A DNA stretch of 56,000 nucleotides from an uncultured Bacteroidales bacterium. GTDB lineage: Bacteria > Bacteroidota > Bacteroidia > Bacteroidales > FEN-979. The notes beneath the pieces were generated by a model. That model was not told the DNA's origin. It ran no database searches and was given only the letters and a program-made list of their open reading frames with translations. The DNA lies in assembly GCA_903959905.1 (NCBI GenBank), contig CAJBYO010000072.1:1-56000 (forward strand), written 5' to 3'. Numbering within the stretch: position 1 is the first letter of the stretch; the number at the start of each line of letters is the position of its first letter. Shown here one piece after another: positions 16,781 to 24,998 of this stretch. The translations under genes were made by a program, and so were the position numbers.

Positions 16781-19120
16781 CTATTGTACGACCATTTTTT
16801 CAGTGATCGTTTTGGTTGCAGTTTTCAGTCTTACAACATAAATGCCTTTTGCATAACCTGAGAGATCCATGTTACGGAGAACAGGAGAAGCTGATTGTTC
16901 AATCACATCTGTGTAAACTACTTTACCGTCGATGGAAGTGATTGAAAGGACAGCTGCACTGTTGGCAACACCCCTGATACCGAAGGAAACATTGGTATGA
17001 GCAGGGTTTGGCTGGATGAGCAGGCCGGGTTCTGAATTGCTCTGGCCGGAAAGGCCGGTACAAACATCAAAAACAACATGCCTTATATCTGTCACGTTGC
17101 CTGCACAAGGCAGGTTTGAACTGCAAACGAGTTTCAGGTCAACGAACCCGGCAACTTTGTCGTCTATGCTGGGCAGGTAGGTTGTTTCAAATGTGGATGT
17201 GTTGGTGAAAGATCCGCTTCCGGCTGTGCTCCATGCAAACTGCTTGTAATTTGTTGCTGAGCCGTGACAGGCAATGGAGGTGACATACCAGCATACCGTT
17301 GTGTCGTTTCCGGCATTTACAACGGGTTTGTATGCGAGGTCAACGCTTACGGTATCGTTATGGGTAAGCGTTCCATCGCTGGTTGTAATGATATACTGTG
17401 TGGGTGCAGACGGTGCTGCTTTTGGATTCTGCAGGTTGGAAGTGAAACCGGCGGGAATTGAACTCCACGAGAAAGTATAGGTTCCTGAACCACCGTTCGG
17501 TGTTACCTGGAGCTGGGTGGAATCGCCCTGGCAAACCGGGTTTGGTAAAGCTGTTGCCACGGTTGAAAAAATATTGCTGAAGGAAAATGATCCGACACGT
17601 GTTTTCCAGTTTGCGGCAGAGGTGGTTGAATAATATTCCTGTGTGTACCAGAATTTTCCTACCTCAGACGGATCCGGAGCCATGGCACTGTAGTCGCCCC
17701 AGCGTCCGTCGGTATTGGTTTGTGAACCGCCGCCATTGATGATGCCTCTTTCGGCAATGGTCATCAGGCCAAGCGGATCGCCGGCCATTCTGCCGGTATA
17801 GCGGATGGAAGGATACATGGTGGAACTTGAGATTGAATAGCCCAATGCAATATTTCCGTCTGCATCCATGGCGATACTGCCCATCCAGCGGTGCAGGCCA
17901 TCGCCGGGAGCGTAAGTGCCTTCCTGGTATAAGCTCCATGCACTTGAAATGTTCCTTAACTCCATCCAACGGATACCGGCAATTCCGCCGATATTCGCGG
18001 TGGTGTTGATCAGCATGGAAGAATATCCTGTGAATTTGCGGTAAGGCATGCGGAACATGATTCTTCTGCCCGACATGGCATCAAGCTTTTGTGATGTTCC
18101 TTTTTGAGGAATGGCATTGCCTGACAGTGTACCGAACATGGCAATGGGGATGGTGTAATTATTTACGAAGGTTGAGTTGCCCGGAGTTGTCCAGTCAACA
18201 TGAAAATCATACAGTTTAACAGTGGTAGATGTGAGATAGCCAATGGGGCAGGGAGTGCCCATTGCCGGGAAATCACTGTCGCAGTCAGCAGCCTGCGGGC
18301 CTTCTGAAGATGAAGGCAGGGTGAACATGACCATGCTGGCTGACTGGTCGCCAACAAGCATTTTAGCCCTGTCCATGGCAACTGCTGCCGGTCCGAGCCA
18401 GTTGCCGGCGCCTGATGAAAAGCGGCGGATCGTCATATAATAACCGTCTACCCAAACAGAAAGTTTCGGGTAGTCGGGCATATCGGTAAATGTAAACTGG
18501 TAACGGTACCATGTCCCGGTAGGATCATTGGTTTGCGAAATGGCAACGTTTTCATAAAAAGGCCCGTTGGGATAGTTTGGCAATGCAAACTGGCTGAAAA
18601 GCCACCTGTCGGCGTTTTCGTCATAGAGCAGGATCGCATCACCGTCATTGGTGTTGTGCGGCAGTCCGTTGAAAATATTGCTGTTGTTGCTCGGCCCCAT
18701 CAACTTGTTACCGTTCTTATCATAAACGGCAAACCTGGTGTTTACAACCTGCATGTAATGCGAAAGTCCAACATCACCATCGGTATCCGGTGGATATGAG
18801 CCGTTTGCGCCAACACCGTCAAAATTCTGGATCGTTGTATCGGTCACAGCATCACCGAAAAATGATTGATGAACCGGATCGGTGCCAGAAAAAACCGGGC
18901 TGTTCATGTCGGGCGAAATAGTGTTCAGTTTGTTCTTCACAATACCGTCTTTCCAGGAATTGTCAATGAGCGCATCTGAATTTTGCACCATGTCCCTCAG
19001 CGGTGGGGAAATGTCAAAATAGTTAGCCTTTATTACAACAGGCTTTTGTGCATTCTGCTGGGCGAATGTTAAATTAAATCCGAGGAGCAGGGTAAAAGAG
19101 AAAATAAAAAACTTTTTCAT
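16781..19120 (-). CDS. large T9SS-sorted secreted protein
   Basis: 779-aa surface or secreted protein. A signal peptide (cleavage near residue 21, TFA-Q) is followed by a roughly 480-residue beta-rich region with propeller-like motifs (DTDGDVGLSHYMQVVNTRFAVYDKNG, YDENADRWLFSQF, DPTGTWYRYQF). It contains paired cysteines (residues around 280). An Ig/PKD-like module follows (about 530-625) and then a T9SS type A sorting domain (LLIQPNPAHTNVSF to TEKMVVQ). Such proteins are often annotated as hypothetical; no catalytic motif is evident. It has its own -7 box and a strong terminator, so it is a single-gene unit. Confidence 0.75.
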   Translation of the reverse strand: MKKFFIFSFTLLLGFNLTFAQQNAQKPVVIKANYFDISPPLRDMVQNSDALIDNSWKDGIVKNKLNTISPDMNSPVFSGTDPVHQSFFGDAVTDTTIQNFDGVGANGSYPPDTDGDVGLSHYMQVVNTRFAVYDKNGNKLMGPSNNSNIFNGLPHNTNDGDAILLYDENADRWLFSQFALPNYPNGPFYENVAISQTNDPTGTWYRYQFTFTDMPDYPKLSVWVDGYYMTIRRFSSGAGNWLGPAAVAMDRAKMLVGDQSASMVMFTLPSSSEGPQAADCDSDFPAMGTPCPIGYLTSTTVKLYDFHVDWTTPGNSTFVNNYTIPIAMFGTLSGNAIPQKGTSQKLDAMSGRRIMFRMPYRKFTGYSSMLINTTANIGGIAGIRWMELRNISSAWSLYQEGTYAPGDGLHRWMGSIAMDADGNIALGYSISSSTMYPSIRYTGRMAGDPLGLMTIAERGIINGGGSQTNTDGRWGDYSAMAPDPSEVGKFWYTQEYYSTTSAANWKTRVGSFSFSNIFSTVATALPNPVCQGDSTQLQVTPNGGSGTYTFSWSSIPAGFTSNLQNPKAAPSAPTQYIITTSDGTLTHNDTVSVDLAYKPVVNAGNDTTVCWYVTSIACHGSATNYKQFAWSTAGSGSFTNTSTFETTYLPSIDDKVAGFVDLKLVCSSNLPCAGNVTDIRHVVFDVCTGLSGQSNSEPGLLIQPNPAHTNVSFGIRGVANSAAVLSITSIDGKVVYTDVIEQSASPVLRNMDLSGYAKGIYVVRLKTATKTITEKMVVQ

Positions 19121-19169
19121 GATGTGTTTTTGGTTTTTACCGATGGTTTTGAAATAGCTTTAATGTCTG

Positions 19170-19177
19170 CAAATTTA
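19170..19177 (-). promoter_or_regulatory. TAnnTTTG promoter for the minus-strand T9SS gene
   Basis: TAAATTTG on the minus strand, about 50 nt before the start codon at 19120. No clear -33 box. Confidence 0.5.
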
Positions 19178-19311
19178 CGAAAAGTTGTGTAATTTGATGC
19201 ATAAAACGCTTTTTTTATTTATCTGCCCGCCAGCATGAAGGGTATTGGATGTTAGGGTGTGAATTAATGCGGTTTGTTTTTGGAAATGTGCTTTTACAAA
19301 GCAATAATGAC

Positions 19312-19319
19312 TACTTTTG
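19312..19319 (+). promoter_or_regulatory. TAnnTTTG promoter for the C10 protease gene
   Basis: TACTTTTG on the plus strand, 46 nt before the ATG. TGTG at 19287-19290 with 21-nt spacing is a partial -33 match. Confidence 0.5.
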
Positions 19320-19365
19320 CAAAAAATATTATGCTTTGGTATCACCTTAAAAACCAGTACATCTC

Positions 19366-21504
19366 ATGAGGAAAATCTTATTAGCCTTCGCAGTTTTGAT
19401 TTTTTTTACCGGTTTTGTATCCCATGCGGCCATCGTTGAGGCAGGTCAGGCAAGGATCGCCGGAAAGAATTTCTACTTTCAACGTCTCAACAGCCATCAG
19501 ACCCAGCCGGTTGCGTACAGTGACATTAAAATCTCCACTGAATATGTTGAGCGCGCCGGAGATGTGCCGGTATATTATATTTTTAATTTCCAGGGGAATG
19601 GCTTTGTAATCATTTCTGCCGATGACTGCTGTTTGCCTGTCATTGGTTATTCATTTGAAAATCATTTTAACCCGGAAAGTCAGCCTGAAGGGTTCACTTA
19701 CTGGATGAACCTGAGAAAACAGGAAATTGCTGACAATATTAAAAACAGTATTCTTCCAGATGCTTCAATTTCAGGTGAGTGGACACGACTTTCAACTGCT
19801 GACCCCACATCATTATTGGATGGTCAGTCGTCGGTGACTGATGTTTCACCTCTCATAGCCAGCACCTGGGACCAGGGTTTTCCATACAACGTACTCTGTC
19901 CGGCCGAACCAACCTGCGGGTCCTTTGGCGGGCATGTAACTGTAGGTTGTGTTGCTACTGCCATGGCCCAGATCATGTATTACTGGAGATGGCCCAATAC
20001 CGGAACGGGTTCACATTGTTATACGCCTCCCGCAGGATACGGCCAGCAATGTGCCGATTTTCAGAATACAACGTATGACTGGAATGGCATGACCGATGCA
20101 CCGACCAAAGAGTGTTATCCCATCGCGTTGATTTCTTATCATGCCGGGGTGAGTGTCAACATGATGTACAATGACGACGGTGCATGTTCATCAGGGGCAT
20201 ACCAGAATGCTGTTCCCGGTGCATTGAAGTCATATTTTAAATATGATGCATCCTGTATGGCTGCAAACAAAATGTCATATTCCATAACGGCCTGGAATGA
20301 TCTTTTACAGGGCGACCTGAATTCAGGGAAACCGGTGCAATATGGTGGCCAGGGGCCCGGTGGCGGACATTCATGGATTTGCGACGGCTACCAGGGTGCC
20401 GATTACTATCACATGAACTGGGGATGGAGCGGCTCTTCAAATGGCTATTTTTACCTGAATAATCTCAACCCCGGCGGGTTTACTTTCAATAACAGCCAAA
20501 GCGCCGTATTTCATATTCAGCCTAACACTTCGCAGTATCCCACTTTCTGCAACGGGTCAACACTTGTCAATACGTATGATTTCGGGTCAATTGAAGATGG
20601 CAGCGGCCCTGTAACCGAATACACAAACAATGCCAGTTGTAACTGGCTTATTTCACCGGATGACAGCGTTGCAACAATTACCCTGAATTTTACACGGTTT
20701 GCCACCTCTGCAGGTGATGTGGTGAAGGTTTATGACGGGGCCAGTGCCTCCGCAACGTTACTGGGAACCTATACCGGTACCCTCACTTCCATGCCTTCCG
20801 TGACCTCCACCGGCCCAATGATGTTTATCACTTTTACCACCGATGGAACAGGCACTGCACAGGGTTGGAAAGCAAATTATACTGCCAACCTGGTGAAATT
20901 CTGCCAGTCATCAACTACCCTTGTGGATGGTTGGGGAACCATTACAGATGGCAGCGACCGTTTTGATTACCGAAATAATTCAAACTGCAAATGGAAGATC
21001 ATGCCGGTGGGAGCCTCAAAAATTGTGCTTACTCCGGTCACTTTCAATACCGAACAGGACAATGACAGGATACAGGTATACGACCTGGGAACAAGCGCTT
21101 TGCTCGCCACCTGGTCGGGCACCAGTGTCCCGACACCAATAGAGTCAACCACCGGATCAGTGATGCTGATCTGGACCTCCAATGGCTCGGTACGTGCTAC
21201 AGGTTGGGAAATCAGTTATTCTCCGATGGTGGGTACTGAAGAGGCAGAGGTGCTCAGCAATTTGAATGTTTACCCGAATCCGGCAACACAACTCTTAAAT
21301 ATCAGTTTCCGCACGATGGAATCACAGAACGTAAAAGTTGAGCTGCTGTCGTTGCAGGGAGCAACATTAAATGAAGATAATCTGCGGCTCTTTAAAGGTG
21401 ATTATTCAAAAACCATTGATGTTTCAGGTTTTGCGAGCGGGATCTACCTGCTCCGGATAAAATCTGATAAAGGTACATCCATAAAAAAGGTTGTCATTCA
21501 ATAA
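19366..21504 (+). CDS. C10-family cysteine protease with two CUB domains, T9SS
   Basis: 712-aa secreted streptopain-family (MEROPS C10) peptidase. It has a signal peptide, then an inhibitory propeptide (about 22-165; FVIISADDCCLPVIGYS is typical). The catalytic domain has nucleophile C195 in GCVATAMAQIMYYWRWP and catalytic H335 in GGGHSWICDGY, followed by YYHMNWGWSGSSNGYF. Two CUB-like modules follow (about 400-505 and 515-615), each with a pair of cysteines and a KVYDG or QVYDL segment. The end is a T9SS type A sorting domain (LNVYPNPATQLLN to SIKKVVIQ). It is likely activated by removal of the propeptide after export, with the CUB modules mediating binding. A terminator hairpin follows directly. 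Confidence 0.9.
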   Translation: MRKILLAFAVLIFFTGFVSHAAIVEAGQARIAGKNFYFQRLNSHQTQPVAYSDIKISTEYVERAGDVPVYYIFNFQGNGFVIISADDCCLPVIGYSFENHFNPESQPEGFTYWMNLRKQEIADNIKNSILPDASISGEWTRLSTADPTSLLDGQSSVTDVSPLIASTWDQGFPYNVLCPAEPTCGSFGGHVTVGCVATAMAQIMYYWRWPNTGTGSHCYTPPAGYGQQCADFQNTTYDWNGMTDAPTKECYPIALISYHAGVSVNMMYNDDGACSSGAYQNAVPGALKSYFKYDASCMAANKMSYSITAWNDLLQGDLNSGKPVQYGGQGPGGGHSWICDGYQGADYYHMNWGWSGSSNGYFYLNNLNPGGFTFNNSQSAVFHIQPNTSQYPTFCNGSTLVNTYDFGSIEDGSGPVTEYTNNASCNWLISPDDSVATITLNFTRFATSAGDVVKVYDGASASATLLGTYTGTLTSMPSVTSTGPMMFITFTTDGTGTAQGWKANYTANLVKFCQSSTTLVDGWGTITDGSDRFDYRNNSNCKWKIMPVGASKIVLTPVTFNTEQDNDRIQVYDLGTSALLATWSGTSVPTPIESTTGSVMLIWTSNGSVRATGWEISYSPMVGTEEAEVLSNLNVYPNPATQLLNISFRTMESQNVKVELLSLQGATLNEDNLRLFKGDYSKTIDVSGFASGIYLLRIKSDKGTSIKKVVIQ

Positions 21505-21522
21505 ATTACAGGCAAAAATACG

Positions 21523-21559
21523 AAGAGCTGTCTCCTTACCCGGTGACAGCTCTTTTTTT
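21523..21559 (+). terminator. intrinsic terminator after the C10 protease
   Basis: AAGAGCTGTC (21523-21532) pairs with GACAGCTCTT (21544-21553), followed by a run of T to 21559. Confidence 0.85.
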
Positions 21560-21576
21560 ATCCTCTTTTTTATGAT

Positions 21577-22017
21577 TCACTGCCGGCTGATGTGGTCGGC
21601 CTGTTCAACCGGTGCCATCCTGATCAGGAACAGATAAGTGGTGCCACCCTGGAATATACCTGTTTTTGAAGTGGCAGGAATGTCGTTGGAATGCGGCCCG
21701 AGTGGCAGCCGCATCAATCGTGCCACCCTGGTGCCTTTTACAGGACCGTTTTCGTAGAACGTATAGTCAGCAATGCCCGGACGGAAAGCCTGTGAGGCTG
21801 CCTGCTGGCCTGCACCGTCTGTCAGCACGATTAAATAATGGGTATTGCCGGATTGGACATAATTTTGATTTTCAATTCTCACCACATAAGCGATTGGAGA
21901 TGATTTCCTGGCTGAAAGGTGACGGGCACCATCACTGGTTAATGCCTGGAGTGGAAGAGTTCCGAAAGAGATGATCACGATGAAGCTGAAGAAGACGATT
22001 AATTTTAAATTTTTCAT
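21577..22017 (-). CDS. small secreted protein of unknown function
   Basis: 146 aa. The N-terminus MKNLKLIVFFSFIVIISFG is a clear signal peptide with cleavage probably near LQA (residues 24-26). The mature part is about 120 residues, contains no cysteine, and has a segment AYVVRIENQNYVQSGNTHY followed by short beta-type strands. No family is recognised. It lacks a T9SS sorting domain and a lipobox, so it is probably periplasmic. It stands alone between the protease terminator and the divergent SDR gene. Confidence 0.55.
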   Translation of the reverse strand: MKNLKLIVFFSFIVIISFGTLPLQALTSDGARHLSARKSSPIAYVVRIENQNYVQSGNTHYLIVLTDGAGQQAASQAFRPGIADYTFYENGPVKGTRVARLMRLPLGPHSNDIPATSKTGIFQGGTTYLFLIRMAPVEQADHISRQ

Positions 22018-22167
22018 GGCTTATGGTTTTTAGGTTGGTAGCCGGATTTAATGTGGTAAAATTACAGTCGAAGGCAGGGGGCTTTCAAGCGCTGAAATAC
22101 GTCATTTCATTGCGGAATTTTACCTGTCAGTTTTTTTCTTTACTTTTATCGTCAAAAACCAGCAGAT

Positions 22168-22872
22168 ATGAACATTATAGTAACTGGCGCATCTAAAGGA
22201 ATTGGTTTTGAGGTTGTTAAGGTGCTTGCAAAGCATAAGCAAAATCACATTGTGGCAATTTCCAGGAATGGTAAGGCACTGAAGGAACTCGTGTCTGAAT
22301 GTATTCGCATGTATCCTGATGCGAAAGTGATACCGTATGAATTTGACCTGAACCAGTTTGAATTTTATCCGTTTATCGTCCAGCGGCTAGAGACCTTTAT
22401 CCGCACCTGCGATATCCTTATCAATAATGCAGGGAAACTTGTGAACAAGCCATTTGAAAAATTCGATCCTGAGGAATTTGATGATACAATAAATGTGAAT
22501 TTTAAAAGCCCTTTCTTCCTTACCCAGGCATTGTTACCCATTTTGAATAAAGGGGCCCATGTTGTCAATATCGGGAGTATTGGCGGGGTTCAGGGAAGTA
22601 AGAAATTTCCAGGGCTTGCAGCCTACAGCGCCAGCAAAGGAGCACTGGCAATTCTGACCGAGGTGCTTGCTGAGGAGTTGGCGGACCGGGAAGTAAAAGT
22701 AAACTGCCTGGCCATTGGTGCTGTGCAAACGGAGATGTTCATGAAAGCATTCCCCGGCTCAAAAGCCCTTCAGAACCCCGCACAGATCGCCCATTTTATA
22801 GCCGACTTTGCTGTGAACGGGGCGAAGTATTTTAATGGGAAGGTGGTGCCGGTGTCACTTTCGGTGCCGTGA
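22168..22872 (+). CDS. SDR-family NAD(P)-dependent oxidoreductase
   Basis: 234-aa classical short-chain dehydrogenase/reductase. The cofactor-binding glycine motif is GASKGIG (residues 7-13), the structural motif is NNAGK, and the active site is Y153-x3-K157 in YSASKGAL with an upstream serine in NIGSIGG. The basic residues after the first strand (SRNGK) suggest NADPH. Substrate cannot be told from sequence; many homologues are 3-oxoacyl-ACP reductase-like. The stop codon TGA is directly followed by a short heptamer array and the convergent hydF gene. Confidence 0.88.
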   Translation: MNIIVTGASKGIGFEVVKVLAKHKQNHIVAISRNGKALKELVSECIRMYPDAKVIPYEFDLNQFEFYPFIVQRLETFIRTCDILINNAGKLVNKPFEKFDPEEFDDTINVNFKSPFFLTQALLPILNKGAHVVNIGSIGGVQGSKKFPGLAAYSASKGALAILTEVLAEELADREVKVNCLAIGAVQTEMFMKAFPGSKALQNPAQIAHFIADFAVNGAKYFNGKVVPVSLSVP

Positions 22873-22880
22873 CAGGTGAC

Positions 22881-22908
22881 GCGTCACCCGTCACCCGTCG
22901 CCCGTCAC
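22881..22908 (+). repeat. four-unit CCGTCAC heptamer array
   Basis: GCGTCAC, CCGTCAC, CCGTCGC, CCGTCAC between the convergent SDR and hydF genes, ending 3 bp before the hydF stop codon. Confidence 0.8.
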
Positions 22909-22911
22909 GCC

Positions 22912-24144
22912 CTACAAATACTCCTCCGTCACCCTGCCTACCCCCTTCACAAATGGCGCAACTGCCCTGTTGTAAATGCCGTGCACAAAGGCAATGGCCA
23001 TCCCATAGTTGGTTACGGGAATGCCGGCATCAATGGCTGGTTTTAGCCTGTTGATAATCTGTCTGCGGGTGATCATGCAACCTCCGCACTGGATCACCAT
23101 GGCATAATCGCTGATAGGCCGTGTTATCCTGGTCAGCCCTGCAACCACATCAAATTCAAGTTTTTTACCGGTGAAGTTGGAGAGCCACCGCGGAATTTTC
23201 ATCCGGCCGATGTCATCACAGGAGACGTGGTGTGTACACGATTCAAGGATGAGCAGACGATCGCCGTCCAGCAGTGCTGAGATATGCGGTGTACCTTTGA
23301 TGTAATTGGCAAAATCTCCCTTCTGCCTTGCAAGGACGATACTGAAACTGGTCAGCGGTATTTCAGAAGGAACAATGGCTGCAGCCTTTGGAAACACCTG
23401 GCTGTCGGTAATGACGAGAACCGGTTTCGGATTCATCTTTTCAAGGTAAGCGCCAGCTTCCCGCTCCTTACAAACAACGGCAATGCCATCATGGTCAAGC
23501 ACATCACGGATCACCTGGACCTGTGGAAGGATCATACGGCCTTCGGGTGCTTCAATATCAATGGGGGTGATTAACAGGACTGTATCGCCGTATGAAATAA
23601 GGTCTCCGACCAGTGTTTGTTTGTGGTATGCCGTTTCGGGAATGGTTGCAGCAACCAGGTTTACAACCTCGTTAAGGTTAACCGGGTAAAGCGCACTGAA
23701 ACTTATGGCAGATACGGTATATTGATCGCGGATCAACCGGGTTAATTCAGGGGTGAGTTCTGATTCATCCGATTTATTGTGGAGAATGAAATATGGAATA
23801 TCGTTTGCCAGGAAATCACTGACAAGGCTTTTTTCCGGTTCTTCAAATTCATTGTTCGCAATGACCAGGATCGCCAGGTCAATTAGTTTTAACATCTCTT
23901 TTGATTTCCCGATCCTTTTGATACCAAGTTCCCCGGTGTCATCTATTCCCGCCGTATCAATGATCACTACCGGCCCGATGCCTGCGATTTCGATCGATTT
24001 TTTAACCGGGTCTGTTGTCGTGCCCGCCACATCCGAAACAATGGCGGTATCCTGGCCTGTAAGTGCATTGATGACCGAGCTTTTGCCGTTGTTTCTCCGG
24101 CCAAAGATCCCGATGTGCGGTTTTGTGTCGCGTCCTTTTATCAT
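22912..24144 (-). CDS. hydF: [FeFe]-hydrogenase H-cluster maturation GTPase HydF
   Basis: HydF is the scaffold that receives the 2Fe subcluster from HydE/HydG and hands it to [FeFe]-hydrogenase. The 410-aa protein has a GTPase domain with P-loop GRRNNGKS (15-22) and switch DTAG (63-66), a middle dimerisation domain, and a C-terminal [4Fe-4S] domain. The cluster motif is CTH (C303-H305) and CGGC (C353, C356). The His that often precedes the second motif (HCxxC) is Gln352 here. HydE, HydG and a hydrogenase are not in the window. It starts 8 nt after the DUF4249 lipoprotein gene, so it appears to be the third gene of a TonB-receptor operon. Confidence 0.93.
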   Translation of the reverse strand: MIKGRDTKPHIGIFGRRNNGKSSVINALTGQDTAIVSDVAGTTTDPVKKSIEIAGIGPVVIIDTAGIDDTGELGIKRIGKSKEMLKLIDLAILVIANNEFEEPEKSLVSDFLANDIPYFILHNKSDESELTPELTRLIRDQYTVSAISFSALYPVNLNEVVNLVAATIPETAYHKQTLVGDLISYGDTVLLITPIDIEAPEGRMILPQVQVIRDVLDHDGIAVVCKEREAGAYLEKMNPKPVLVITDSQVFPKAAAIVPSEIPLTSFSIVLARQKGDFANYIKGTPHISALLDGDRLLILESCTHHVSCDDIGRMKIPRWLSNFTGKKLEFDVVAGLTRITRPISDYAMVIQCGGCMITRRQIINRLKPAIDAGIPVTNYGMAIAFVHGIYNRAVAPFVKGVGRVTEEYL

Positions 24145-24152
24145 AGGATTAG

Positions 24153-24998
24153 CTATTTGACCACGGTGGATGCGTAACTGTTGGAGAAAGCAGTGAAGAA
24201 TCCGATCCCTCCGTCGGAAATATTCCCCTGGACATTGGCCGGCGGTCCGCTGAAAAAGGGAATGTTGAACCCGGCCTGCTGCACCTGGTTGATGAAATCA
24301 AAATACTCCTTTGTGATCCCCGACATCTGCAGGGTGATGGTATCGCCCGGGTGCAACCTGGTCCATGGATGTTCATTGTTGATATAAATGACATTGACAC
24401 CCGTCATGTAACTGCCGTTGTAGAACTTATCGTCGGAAACTACCTTTTTCATAATGGAATCACTTATGAGTACCCTGTTCCTGTAGTAGTTGAAGAGATA
24501 ATAATTAACCTCACCCGGGGTCTCCTGTGCCCACAGCTTAATTGTCCAGATTCCTTTCGGGCCCCAGTCGGAATGAAATTCAGTGCCGATGGAATCAAGG
24601 TGTGTAACCGGCGGGAGGTAAGATTTGGCTTCAAGGGATGATTTCCCCCCGATTTGCTCAGGCAGGTCGACATGCAGGGTATAGGTTTTTCCGTTCACCC
24701 CATAAAAACCGGGGCCGGTTTCATATATACCGGAGATCCCCTCCTCTGATTCATGTAAGGTGAAGGTGTTGGAACCATCATTCAGGGTCACATTGGCATT
24801 CACAATCCTTGGAACCGGTGCATTGGAGAAATAATCTGCCGATTTGGTCAGGGCCACCCTGTAAACGCCAGTGTCGGTTTCTATATTGCCGTCAACCACG
24901 ATGCGGGTGTAGGTGCTGTCAAGTTTCACTGTGACTTTTTCAGTGCAACCGGCTGCGATGAGGATAAAAAGGCTGAAATATGCGGCTATCTTAATCAT
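24153..24998 (-). CDS. DUF4249 outer-membrane lipoprotein
   Basis: 281-aa predicted lipoprotein: signal peptide MIKIAAYFSLFILIAAGC with lipobox and Cys near residue 18. The mature part is beta-rich (VVDGNIETDTGVYRVALTKSADYF is typical of DUF4249). The ATG at 24998 overlaps the stop codon of the upstream TonB receptor by 8 nt, so translation is probably coupled. DUF4249 proteins are commonly partners of TonB-dependent receptors and may act as surface-exposed accessory or binding lipoproteins. The substrate is unknown. A longer upstream frame to 25319 lies inside the receptor gene and lacks a signal peptide, so it is not used. Confidence 0.85.
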   Translation of the reverse strand: MIKIAAYFSLFILIAAGCTEKVTVKLDSTYTRIVVDGNIETDTGVYRVALTKSADYFSNAPVPRIVNANVTLNDGSNTFTLHESEEGISGIYETGPGFYGVNGKTYTLHVDLPEQIGGKSSLEAKSYLPPVTHLDSIGTEFHSDWGPKGIWTIKLWAQETPGEVNYYLFNYYRNRVLISDSIMKKVVSDDKFYNGSYMTGVNVIYINNEHPWTRLHPGDTITLQMSGITKEYFDFINQVQQAGFNIPFFSGPPANVQGNISDGGIGFFTAFSNSYASTVVK

